A DNA stretch of 64,000 nucleotides from Myxococcus eversor. GTDB taxonomy: Bacteria; Myxococcota; Myxococcia; Myxococcales; Myxococcaceae. The position numbers were made by a program, and so were the translations under genes. The notes beneath the pieces are model-generated. The model did not search any database. It saw only the letters and a list, made by a program, of their open reading frames with translations, and was not told the origin of the DNA. Below are positions 45,727 to 53,525 of this stretch, in pieces. Location of the stretch: positions 1 through 64,000 of the forward strand of contig NZ_JAAIXY010000027.1 of NCBI RefSeq assembly GCF_010894455.1, written 5' to 3'. How positions within the stretch are numbered: the stretch's first letter is position 1; each line of letters begins with the position of its first letter.

Positions 45727-45747
45727 CCAGTGTGGGGCGTCACACAC

Positions 45748-45765
45748 CCCGCTTGACGAAGCGGG
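45748..45765 (-). terminator. Hairpin after the kinase-TonB-lipoprotein operon
   Basis: CCCGCTT and AAGCGGG form a perfect 7-base stem with a GACG loop, starting 3 bases beyond the lipoprotein stop. No T-run follows directly, so strength is uncertain. Confidence 0.45.
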
Positions 45766-45768
45766 CCA

Positions 45769-47019
45769 TCAGGGGACTTCGAGCACGAACGCCTGGCTCT
45801 CCACGCCCGTCAGGCCGAGGCCCGCGGCGAAGGCGGGCGCGAGCTCGTTGGGAACGCGCCACGTCTGCCCGGTGGATTGGATCAGCACCACCGAGTAGCG
45901 CCCCCGGGGCAGGGTCTCCAAGCGCGCCGGAGGCTTGGTCGGGTCGCTGGCATCCAGGGCGGCCGCCTGCACGCCCACCACCAGCTCCGTCACGGGCACG
46001 GGCGTCATGCGCGGGGCGCCGTTCTCATCCGTGAGCGCCGCGAAGAGCGCGTCCGTGGAGAGCCCGGCGGCCAGTACCACCAGGTCCGGCTTGCCGTCGC
46101 GGGTGCCGTCGGCGTGCGGGTAGTCGGTGCCGCCCTCGTCGAGGATGCCGTTGCGGTCCAGGTCGTTGTCCTCGAGGAGTCCGGGCGCGTCCGCCAGCTT
46201 GCGCACGACGACGCGCGGCCAGAGGTCCGCGGCCCCGTCACCGTTGGCGTCGTCCGGGACGCCGTCGCGGTTGGCGTCCACGTAGCTGACGAGGAACGCC
46301 TTGGAGCGCTGCTCCACCGCGCCGCCCTCGATGGACTGTGGAGTCAGGCGCAAGAGCTTGGTGGGCGAGCCGGGGGGAAGGGTGTGGTCGCCGTTGAGGA
46401 CAGTGACCTGGAAGGCGGGCCGGTCCACCGGCACCTGCGCGGTGGCCTGCGAGAAGCTCACCGTGACGTTGGTGAGGGGCAGGGGATTTCCCTCCGCGTC
46501 CTTGGTGACCTCCAGCGTCAGGGGCACGCCGTTGGTCGGGTCCACCGCGGCGCCGCCGACGTCGCCCGCGTTGGGCTCGCTGGTGACGCCGTACCAGGGG
46601 TTGAAGTCGGAGAAGTGGCAGGGCACCACGCCCGTGCGGCAGGAGTCCACGTCGATGAAGCCGCGCAGCGTGTACTTCCCCGCGGCCACGAGGCTCAGCG
46701 CGAACGGCGCGGTGAAGGGCCCGGGCGCGTCGGTGCCGAGCGCCGGGCCGAAGAGCTGCTCGGCCGGCACGACGGTGAACGCGATGGGGCGGCCGGTGCC
46801 CTGCGGCGGAGGAGGCCGGCTGGCGTCGTAGATGAACACCACCGCGTTGCCCCGCGAGCGCGACTGCACGACGAGGTTTCCCTCGATGCGGGCGGAGTGG
46901 ATGTTCTGCCGTCCGTCCGCGGTGGGGACCACCGTGGGGGACTCGCAGCCCGCGACGAGCAGGGACGCGGCGAGGACGCCCCCCAGCGACTGCTTCCAGG
47001 AAGAGAGGGTGCGGCTCAT
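45769..47019 (-). CDS. Lipoprotein with DxDxDG-type calcium-like loops
   Basis: The 416-residue product has a lipoprotein signal ending LLVAGC (Cys at ~25). The mature chain contains repeated Asp/Asn-rich loops (DANRDGVPDDANGDGAADLW, NDLDRNGILDEGGTDYPHAD) that resemble calcium-binding dockerin/thrombospondin type-3-like repeats. A C-terminal part reads like a beta domain (RGRYSVVLIQSTGQTWRVPNEL). No enzyme motif is seen. The ATG overlaps the TonB receptor stop as ATGA, so it is the third gene of the operon. Inferred role: surface partner of the receptor. Confidence 0.8.
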   Translation of the reverse strand: MSRTLSSWKQSLGGVLAASLLVAGCESPTVVPTADGRQNIHSARIEGNLVVQSRSRGNAVVFIYDASRPPPPQGTGRPIAFTVVPAEQLFGPALGTDAPGPFTAPFALSLVAAGKYTLRGFIDVDSCRTGVVPCHFSDFNPWYGVTSEPNAGDVGGAAVDPTNGVPLTLEVTKDAEGNPLPLTNVTVSFSQATAQVPVDRPAFQVTVLNGDHTLPPGSPTKLLRLTPQSIEGGAVEQRSKAFLVSYVDANRDGVPDDANGDGAADLWPRVVVRKLADAPGLLEDNDLDRNGILDEGGTDYPHADGTRDGKPDLVVLAAGLSTDALFAALTDENGAPRMTPVPVTELVVGVQAAALDASDPTKPPARLETLPRGRYSVVLIQSTGQTWRVPNELAPAFAAGLGLTGVESQAFVLEVP

Positions 47020-49532
47020 GGAGTCACCGTCAGCGTCGCGTAGACGCGCCGCTCGATGCGGTTGCCGAAAGGATGTTGGGAGTGGGCGGAACCCAGTTGG
47101 CTGCCCACCAGCGCGACGTCCACCGTGTTCCTCACCGCCGCGTAGCCGACGCGCGCGTTGATGATGGCGTAGGCGCCCAGCGGGTTGGACAACAGCTCGA
47201 TGCGGGTGGGGTCCGACGCGGCGGGCTCTCGCTCGATCCACGTGGTGGACGAGGTGAAGGCCACGTCCACGCCGAACTCCAGGTCCACCTTGGTGCGGTA
47301 GGTGACGCCGCCGTACAGCTTGAGCTGCGGCGCCTGGCTGCAGGGCCCGCACTCCGCCTTGTCCTCCAGGTCCGACGTCACGTTCTGGAAGGCGGCGCTC
47401 GCCTTGACGCCCAGGCCGTCCACGGGGGCCAGGGTGAGGCCCGCCTCCACGCCGCGCGCGGTGTAGATGGAGTCCTCGTTGACGAAGCGCGAGCGGCCGA
47501 TGAGGTAGTTGCCCGTGGCCGCGTCATACGACTCGCCGGGCGGCAGCCGCTCGAAGGCGGACAGGCCGATGAGGTCCTTCACCCGGTTCTGGTACAGCGC
47601 CAGGTCCCAGTCCATGCCCAGCTCCGCGGACTCGCCGCGCCAGCCCAGCTCGAAGGCGGTGAGGCGCTCGGGACGCAGCCCGGTGTTGCCGGTGGTGAGC
47701 GCGCTGGCGCCGTTGACGCCCTGCACGGGGACCAACAGGCGCGTGTAGCTCTCCAGGAACGTCGGCTCGCGGAAGGCGGAGGCCGCGCTGATGCGGAACG
47801 CGTGGCCTTCCATCGGGATGAACAGCGCGGAGATGCGGGGCGAGTGCGCCAGGCCCGGCGTGCCGTTGTCCAACAGCGGGTGCCGGTCCACGCGGTAGCT
47901 GGCGACCAGGCGCAGGGGCTCGGCCAGCCGCCACTCGTCCTGCACGAAGGCCGCGGCGTGGACTTCCTCGCGCAGCGGGCCCAGGTAGTCCCAGCCCACG
48001 CGCTTGAGGCGACCCTCGACGCCCACGTTGAGCTGGTGCTCGCCGCCCAGGTGGAAGGCGCGCGCGAAGAGCAGCTCCGCGTTGAAGAGGTTGGAGCTGA
48101 TTTCAGTGCCCAGCGAGCGCTGGCCAATGGGCTCGTACTGGGGGCCGGCGCTGCCGGAGATGTGGTTCCAGAACGTCTTCAGCTTGAGCGGCCCCAGCTC
48201 CACGTCGCCCTTGGCGTACGCGCCCAGGCCGTCCATGAAGTAGTTGCGCAACAGGCCCAGCGGATAGATTTCCGTGGTGTAGCGGTGCACGCCGCCGGAC
48301 AGGCCCACCTGCTTGCCCTCGCCGAAGCTGTACACGGCGGACAGGGTGCCGCGCGCGCCGCGCATGCCGATGTCCGGGTCCGGGTCTCGAAGCACGATGT
48401 CCGGCCGGTTGCTGGCGTAGTCGCGACTCCACTTGTCCGCCTGCGAATACGCCACCGACGTGCGGTAGCGCAGCGCGCCCGTGTTGCCGTGGCTGAGGAA
48501 CGAGCCCGCCACGCTGCTGCCGGTGCCGGCCATGACGTTGAAGCGAGCACGCGGACCCGAGCCGGGGGCCTGGGTGATGATGTTGATGACGCCCAACATG
48601 GCGTTGGCGCCGTACAGCGCGCTGCCCGGGCCTCGGATGACCTCGATGCGCTCGATTTCGTCCAGGCCGATGGGGATGGTGGACCAGAGCGTCAGGCCGA
48701 GGAAGTCCTGGTACTCGGTGCGGCCGTCCACCAGCACGAGCACCTTGTTGGCGATGCGCTGGTTGAAGCCGCGCAGCGACACGTTGGCGCTGCCGATGCC
48801 CAGCGACATGACGTCCGCGCCAGGCACACGACGCAAGAGCTCCGGCAGGCTGGTGGCGCCCGACAGGCGGATGTCCTCGGCGGTGATGACCGTCGTGGCG
48901 TTGGGCGCCTCCAACGAGGACTGGGCGCGGCGGCTCGCCGTCACCACGCGCTCCTCGTAGGGCACCGCGCCGTCGTCGCCGTTCGCGGTCTCCGCGACGC
49001 CGGGCAGCACGGACGGCACATACGTGGACGGCGTCGCGGCGCCCGTGCCTGTCGTGGGCATGGACTCCGCGCGCTCAATCGCCTTCTCCAGCCGCTCCAG
49101 GAGCGCGCCCAGCTGCTGCTGCGACTGGATGCTGGCGGGCGGGGGCGGCATGGGCAGCGCGGACTTGTCCGTCGACTCCGCCGTGGCCTCGTTCGCGCGC
49201 TGCTTCTCCTCGAGCGCGGCGATGGTGGCTTCGACGGAGGGGCCGTCCGCCGGGCTGCTGGCGACGTAGCGCTTGTAGGCGTCGAGCGCCTCCGTCGTCC
49301 GGCCCGCGTCCTGGTACGCGCGGGCGATGTTGTAGAGGACGTTGGGGTGCGGCTTGATGGCGTAGGCCTGCTCCAGCTCGGCGATGCCCTCGTCGTATTC
49401 CTTCTTGCCGATGAGGCTCATGCCGTTGCGGAAGTGGCGACGCGCTTCGAGACGCGCGTCCGCCAGGACCTGCGTCGCGCACAGACACAGCGCGAGCAGG
49501 CCCACTCGTTGAAGGGCTTTGTAGTGTCTCAC
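47016..49532 (-). CDS. TonB-dependent receptor with N-terminal TPR region
   Basis: A signal peptide (LLALCLCATQVLA) is followed by a TPR-like region (~27-110; KKEYDEGIAELEQAYAIKPHPN, AYQDAGRTTEALDAYKRYV). A Glu/Gln coiled coil and a Thr/Pro linker follow (~120-190). A receptor plug (EERVVTASRRAQSSLEAP, DIRLSGATSLPELLRRVPGADV, LDEIERIEVIRGPGSALYGANAMLGVINIIT) and a ~530-residue barrel complete the protein. A TPR domain before the plug is uncommon in ordinary receptors. The start is a GTG overlapping the kinase stop by one base (TAGTG). The substrate is unknown. Confidence 0.88.
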   Translation of the reverse strand: MRHYKALQRVGLLALCLCATQVLADARLEARRHFRNGMSLIGKKEYDEGIAELEQAYAIKPHPNVLYNIARAYQDAGRTTEALDAYKRYVASSPADGPSVEATIAALEEKQRANEATAESTDKSALPMPPPPASIQSQQQLGALLERLEKAIERAESMPTTGTGAATPSTYVPSVLPGVAETANGDDGAVPYEERVVTASRRAQSSLEAPNATTVITAEDIRLSGATSLPELLRRVPGADVMSLGIGSANVSLRGFNQRIANKVLVLVDGRTEYQDFLGLTLWSTIPIGLDEIERIEVIRGPGSALYGANAMLGVINIITQAPGSGPRARFNVMAGTGSSVAGSFLSHGNTGALRYRTSVAYSQADKWSRDYASNRPDIVLRDPDPDIGMRGARGTLSAVYSFGEGKQVGLSGGVHRYTTEIYPLGLLRNYFMDGLGAYAKGDVELGPLKLKTFWNHISGSAGPQYEPIGQRSLGTEISSNLFNAELLFARAFHLGGEHQLNVGVEGRLKRVGWDYLGPLREEVHAAAFVQDEWRLAEPLRLVASYRVDRHPLLDNGTPGLAHSPRISALFIPMEGHAFRISAASAFREPTFLESYTRLLVPVQGVNGASALTTGNTGLRPERLTAFELGWRGESAELGMDWDLALYQNRVKDLIGLSAFERLPPGESYDAATGNYLIGRSRFVNEDSIYTARGVEAGLTLAPVDGLGVKASAAFQNVTSDLEDKAECGPCSQAPQLKLYGGVTYRTKVDLEFGVDVAFTSSTTWIEREPAASDPTRIELLSNPLGAYAIINARVGYAAVRNTVDVALVGSQLGSAHSQHPFGNRIERRVYATLTVTP

Positions 49533-51148
49533 TAGTACGGGTTGTCCTTGAATTTGTCGCTCGAGTCAGGGGCCCGCGGGGGACGGGAAGGACTCGGCTT
49601 CTTCTTGAGCTTTTGGGTGACGGCCTGCTTGATGCCGGAGCCCTCGGCGACGACGGTGACGGACTGGTAGCCGTCCATCATGAAGGTCAGCTCCGCGCGG
49701 GCTCTGCCATCATCGTCCAGGGGGACCTTGAGGTTCAGCGGCGTGGCGCCATGGTCCTTGCCCCGGTAGCGCACGCGCGCGCCGCTGGGCTCGCTGGCGA
49801 TCTCGAAGCGCACCGTCGGGCCGTTGCCGGCCACCAGCGGCGCCAGCGCCAGCTCGTCATCCGCGGAGCCCGCTGCGGCGGCCGAAGCCGGCGTGTTCGC
49901 GGCGGCGGGCTGCGCGGGGGCGGAGGGTTGCTGCGAGGGGTTGGCCGGCGCGGTCGCGGTGATGGGAGGCGAGGCCAGGGGCTTGGGCATCGGCGTGGAC
50001 GGGCGCAGCATGAGCGCCAGTGCCACGGCGCCGCCCAGGAGCAGCGAGCCGCCGAAGATGGCCAGAGGCAGCATGCTCTTGCCGGGCTTCTCGGGCGGCT
50101 GCTCCTCGACGGCGATGTCCAGCGCCATGGTGCTGGGGCCGGAGCCGGGCGCGCTGATGGGGCCACTGCGAGGGCCGCTGCCGACGCCGGTGAGGCGGGG
50201 GCCGCTGAAGACGCCGCTGACGCCCACCGCGTGCGCGACGCGGCGCATGGCCTCCAGCACCTCGTCCATGGACTGGTAGCGCTCGACGGGGAGCTTGGCC
50301 AGGCACTTCATCACCAGCGCTTCGACTTCGGCGGGCACGGAGTGGCCGGGCCAGATGGCGCCGAAGGCGGGCGGCGGCTCGTTGATGTGCTTGACGATGA
50401 CGTCGATGCTCTGCGGCGCGAAGAAGGGCGGCTGGCCCATCAGCATCTGAAAGAGCACCACGCCCATGCTGTACACGTCGCTGCGCGGGTCGGCGATGTT
50501 GCGCGCCTGCTCCGGCGCCATGTACTGCGGCGAGCCGAGGATGATGCCCGCCTGCGTGAGCGACGTGTCCTGCTGCACGTCGGCTTCGCCGATGAAGGAC
50601 TTCACCAGGCCGAAGTCGAGCACCTTGACGATGTCGTGGTCCGTCTCCTGGTTGAGGACCATGACGTTGGCGGGCTTGAGGTCGCGGTGGATGAGGCCGA
50701 CCTTGTGGGCCTCGCGCAGCGAGCGGGCGATCTGCTGGGTGATGTTGAGCGCGCGCGCCCACGGCAGCGGGCCCACCTGGGTGAGCAGCTGGCCGAGCGT
50801 GAGCCCGTCCAGGTACTCCATCGCGATGTAATAGATGCCGTCGTCCGTCTTGCCGTAGTCGATGACGGTGACGGTGTTGGGATGGCGCAGCTTCGCGGTG
50901 ACGCTGGCCTCCAGGAAGAAGCGCTTCTGGAACCCCGGGTCCTTGCCTTCGTCGTTGTAGTGGGGATTGAGGACCTTCAGCGCGACGAGCCGGTCCAACG
51001 GCGCCTGCATGGCTTTGTACACGCGGCCCATGCCACCGGCGCCCAGGGTCTCCAGGATGCGGAAGCGTTCGTTGAGAACCCGCCCAAGAAGCGGGTCCAC
51101 CAGGTTGTCGGGTGGGGCGCCATTCGTCGGGGCGTTGCTTTCAATCAT
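49532..51148 (-). CDS. Membrane Ser/Thr protein kinase with C-terminal PEGA-like domain
   Basis: A Hanks-type kinase domain (~28-300) shows GAGGMGRVYKA, catalytic Lys58 (VALKVLN), HRDLKPANV (Asp156), DFG (178-180) and MAPEQARN. A Gly/Ser/Pro-rich segment leads to one transmembrane helix (~359-381; PLAIFGGSLLLGGAVALALML), then a Pro/Ala-rich spacer and a terminal beta domain (~444-520; FEIASEPSGARVRYRGKDHGATPLNL) of PEGA type. PEGA domains often face the outside. The kinase starts the three-gene unit with the receptor and lipoprotein. The 312 bases upstream may hold its promoter. Confidence 0.93.
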   Translation of the reverse strand: MIESNAPTNGAPPDNLVDPLLGRVLNERFRILETLGAGGMGRVYKAMQAPLDRLVALKVLNPHYNDEGKDPGFQKRFFLEASVTAKLRHPNTVTVIDYGKTDDGIYYIAMEYLDGLTLGQLLTQVGPLPWARALNITQQIARSLREAHKVGLIHRDLKPANVMVLNQETDHDIVKVLDFGLVKSFIGEADVQQDTSLTQAGIILGSPQYMAPEQARNIADPRSDVYSMGVVLFQMLMGQPPFFAPQSIDVIVKHINEPPPAFGAIWPGHSVPAEVEALVMKCLAKLPVERYQSMDEVLEAMRRVAHAVGVSGVFSGPRLTGVGSGPRSGPISAPGSGPSTMALDIAVEEQPPEKPGKSMLPLAIFGGSLLLGGAVALALMLRPSTPMPKPLASPPITATAPANPSQQPSAPAQPAAANTPASAAAAGSADDELALAPLVAGNGPTVRFEIASEPSGARVRYRGKDHGATPLNLKVPLDDDGRARAELTFMMDGYQSVTVVAEGSGIKQAVTQKLKKKPSPSRPPRAPDSSDKFKDNPY

Positions 51149-51460
51149 GTCTGCCCCCACCGACCGGGAAGGCACACGTCGCTCCGGTCGAACATGCGCT
51201 GGAATGCTAACACCGCAATCGTCCACTCCCCAAGCGACCTGCCAGGTTGGCGCAGTGCATCAAACGCCGAGAAACCGGCCTGGGCGCGCCAAAGTCCAGC
51301 ACCGGACATCGGTTGATACGAAGCGTGCGGCAAGTGGGGCGGTTGGACCGTCGAGGTGAGCGACTGGGAGTGTGAAACCCGCTTTCCCGAGATGTATCGA
51401 CATGCTTGGAGATGTCGCGCGGGAGCGGCCGAGCGAGCGGGAGCGCGTTAGGGTGGCGGC
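51149..51460. other. Divergent region between kinase operon and BtuF-like gene
   Basis: This 312-base region should hold the promoter of the kinase operon (leftward) and that of the BtuF-like gene (rightward). A perfect 6-base inverted repeat (CGACAT at 51398, ATGTCG at 51412, 8-base loop) sits about 45 bases before the rightward gene. I found no cobalamin riboswitch box. Confidence 0.4.
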
Positions 51461-52324
51461 ATGAGCGTCCACCTGACCGAGTTGCTTTCTTCCGCGCCAC
51501 CGTACCCGAGGCGGGTGGTGTGCATGACGGAGGAGACGACGGAGGTGCTCTACCGGATTGGCGCGGGGGACCTGGTCGTGGGCGTGTCGGGGTTCACGGT
51601 GCGGCCTCCGGAGGCGCGCAAGAAGCCCCGGGTGTCTTCGTTCCTGGACGCGAACTTCGAGCGGATTCTGGAGCTGAAGCCGGATCTGGTGCTGGGGTTC
51701 TCCGACCTGCAGGCGGACCTGGGCCGTGAGCTGTGCAAGCGCGGCGTGCCCGTGTTCCTGTTCAATCAGCGCTCACTCGGGGAGATATTGCAGACGGTGC
51801 GCGTGACGGGCGCGCTGGTGGGGCGCGCGGAGGCGGCGGAGAAGCTGGCCGCGGAGCTGACGGCGAACCTGGAGCGGCACGCGGAGGCGGCCCAGAAGCT
51901 GCCGCGCAGGCCGCGCATCTTCTTCGAGGAGTGGCACGATCCGCTCATCTCCGGCATCCGCTGGTGCTCGGAGCTGGTGGAGCTGGTGGGCGGAGAGGAC
52001 ATCTGCCGCGAGTCGCGCGCGTCGCAGGGTGCGAAGGGCCGCATCTTCGAGCCGGAGGAGGTCGCCCGGCGCAACCCGGAGGGCGTCATCGCGAGCTGGT
52101 GTGGCCGCAAGGCGAAGCGGGACAAGATTGCTTCGCGGCCGGGCTGGTCCCAGGTTCAGGCGGTGCTGGATGATCAGCTCTACGAGGTGAAGAGCAGCCT
52201 CATCCTCCAGCCAGGGCCGGCGGCGCTGTCGGACGGAGTGGAGCGTCTGGCGCGCATCGTCTCGGCGGTGGCTCGAGGGGAGAAGTTGCCGGTGCCGAAG
52301 GGCGCGGACCTGCGCGGGGCGTGA
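51461..52324 (+). CDS. BtuF-like periplasmic-binding-fold protein without signal peptide
   Basis: The 287-residue chain has the two-lobe binding-protein pattern of the cobalamin/siderophore type: VVCMTEETTEVLYRIGAG, LELKPDLVLGFSDLQ, and a second lobe (PRIFFEEWHDPLISGI, WCSELVELVGGEDI). It begins directly at MSVHLTELLSSAPPY, without a signal peptide or lipobox, so the product would be cytoplasmic as encoded. Related bacterial proteins annotated as cobalamin-binding are known without export signals. No permease or ATPase gene is adjacent. The ligand is not shown. Confidence 0.8.
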   Translation: MSVHLTELLSSAPPYPRRVVCMTEETTEVLYRIGAGDLVVGVSGFTVRPPEARKKPRVSSFLDANFERILELKPDLVLGFSDLQADLGRELCKRGVPVFLFNQRSLGEILQTVRVTGALVGRAEAAEKLAAELTANLERHAEAAQKLPRRPRIFFEEWHDPLISGIRWCSELVELVGGEDICRESRASQGAKGRIFEPEEVARRNPEGVIASWCGRKAKRDKIASRPGWSQVQAVLDDQLYEVKSSLILQPGPAALSDGVERLARIVSAVARGEKLPVPKGADLRGA

Positions 52325-52426
52325 GTCGGTTGCCTCGATGGGGGCGCGCCATGCGGAAGGAGACTTCCGCCGACGTCGAGCGCCTATGCTGCGCGCCACA
52401 GGACACGCGAATCTGGGAGGTGTGAC

Positions 52427-52876
52427 GTGGAAGGGTTTCCGCTGCGGCTCAAGTGGCAGGGTTCAACCGCTGGTGAGTACAGCCGCGACGCGGTGGCGGG
52501 CACGGAGGGCAAGCCGGACCTGCTCGTCAGCTCGGGCACGAACTACGGCGGCAGTGATGCGCGCTGGAATCCCGAGGACCTGTTGGGCGCGTCGGTGGCG
52601 CAGTGTCACCTGCTCACGTTCCTGGCGCTGGCGAAGAAGGTGCGGCTGGACGTGCGCTCCTATGACGACCAGGTGACGGTGTTCGTGGACGCGGTGGAGA
52701 AGGTGAAGCGGGTCAGCAAGGTACGGCTCGCGCCGCTCATCCGCGTGGCGCCCGGCACGGACGTGGAGAAGGTGCGGGAGATGTTCGTGAAGGCGCACAA
52801 GTACTGCTTCATCGCGCAGAGCCTCAAGGCCGAGGTGGTGATGGAGCCGACCATCGAGGTGGCGACGGCGGAGTAG
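52427..52876 (+). CDS. OsmC-family protein
   Basis: This 149-residue protein follows the OsmC/Ohr pattern: N-terminal beta strands (GFPLRLKWQGSTAGEYSRD), the conserved NPEDLLGASVAQCHLLTFLALA helix with a reactive Cys, and the C-terminal VREMFVKAHKYCFIAQSL helix. OsmC-type enzymes reduce organic hydroperoxides using Cys thiols. The start is GTG at 52427 with GGGAGG seven bases before. It lies 102 bases after the BtuF-like gene. Confidence 0.88.
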   Translation: MEGFPLRLKWQGSTAGEYSRDAVAGTEGKPDLLVSSGTNYGGSDARWNPEDLLGASVAQCHLLTFLALAKKVRLDVRSYDDQVTVFVDAVEKVKRVSKVRLAPLIRVAPGTDVEKVREMFVKAHKYCFIAQSLKAEVVMEPTIEVATAE

Positions 52877-52913
52877 GGCGCGTCACGGGCCGTGGCTCCT
52901 CGAGCGCCACGGC

Positions 52914-53384
52914 TCACCGCTTCGCGCGAGGTTTCTTGTCGGAGACCTTCCGCACGACGGTATCGGTCGACGTCAGGGGGCGGCCGCTCTCCGAGCGCAC
53001 CTCCATGGCGCGCACCGGTCGCCCCTGCTCCGTATCCACCAGGACGGAGTGGGCCTCGTTCGGCTGGAAGCAGTGGTGTTCGCCCCACTGCCTCAGTCCG
53101 ACGAGCACCTGGAACAAATCCCGGCCCTTCGTTGTGAGGACGTAGTCGTGGAACGCGCTGCCGTCGGACGCGGGAACGACTTCCAGGATGCCGTGCGCGA
53201 CGAGGTGCCGCAGCCGGGTCGAGAGGATGTTCTTCGCCACGCCCAGGTTCTTCTGGAACTCGCCGAATCGGCGCAGGCCGTCGAACGCGTCGCGGATGAG
53301 CAGCAGGGACCACTCGTCGCCGATGATGTCCACGGACCGCTCGACGGGGCACTCCACCCGGCTCTGGGGCTTGCGCTTCGCCAT
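52914..53384 (-). CDS. HxlR-family transcriptional regulator
   Basis: The winged-helix core is of HxlR type: CPVERSVDIIGDEWSLLLIRDAFDGLRRFGEFQKNL, then GVAKNILSTRLRHLVAHGIL and the wing with HDYVLTTKGRDLF. The N-terminal Cys is a redox or electrophile sensor in some members. A basic tail (KVSDKKPRAKR) follows. At 156 residues it is a little longer than average. The ATG at 53384 is preceded by GAGG. It is divergent from the MFS transporter, which it probably represses through the palindrome at 53491-53507. Confidence 0.92.
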   Translation of the reverse strand: MAKRKPQSRVECPVERSVDIIGDEWSLLLIRDAFDGLRRFGEFQKNLGVAKNILSTRLRHLVAHGILEVVPASDGSAFHDYVLTTKGRDLFQVLVGLRQWGEHHCFQPNEAHSVLVDTEQGRPVRAMEVRSESGRPLTSTDTVVRKVSDKKPRAKR

Positions 53385-53456
53385 GTCGCCTCGCTCGTTC
53401 CCGGCCACTCCCCGCGTGAAGGACGCGGTGGAGGCGGGGGGCTCCTGTCGCTTGGG

Positions 53457-53483
53457 TTGAAATAGCAAACCCCCGTCGCTAAT
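53457..53483 (+). promoter_or_regulatory. Possible promoter of the MFS transporter gene
   Basis: TTGAAA (53457-53462) and GCTAAT (53478-53483), spaced by 15 bases, resemble -35 and -10 hexamers. Transcription would then start about 53490, at the edge of the palindrome, which would let a bound regulator block it. The -10 match is only moderate and the spacer is short. Confidence 0.3.
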
Positions 53484-53490
53484 TCCGAGT

Positions 53491-53507
53491 GGTTTCATTT
53501 TGAAACC
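53491..53507. promoter_or_regulatory. Perfect palindrome, likely HxlR operator
   Basis: GGTTTCA-TTT-TGAAACC is a perfect 7-base inverted repeat with a 3-base centre. It is AT-richer than its surroundings and sits in the short divergent region between the HxlR gene and the MFS gene. The transporter ATG lies 18 bases beyond it. Confidence 0.55.
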
Positions 53508-53525
53508 ATATTGGAGTGGTGGTCC

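Noticed and set aside
47073..49535. An 820-codon open frame opposite the TonB receptor
   Set aside because: Same cause: low-complexity Val/Arg/Gln-rich translation antisense to a well-defined receptor gene.
51149..51460. Cobalamin riboswitch before the BtuF-like gene
   Set aside because: I looked for a recognisable B12 box and found none; only one short inverted repeat is present.
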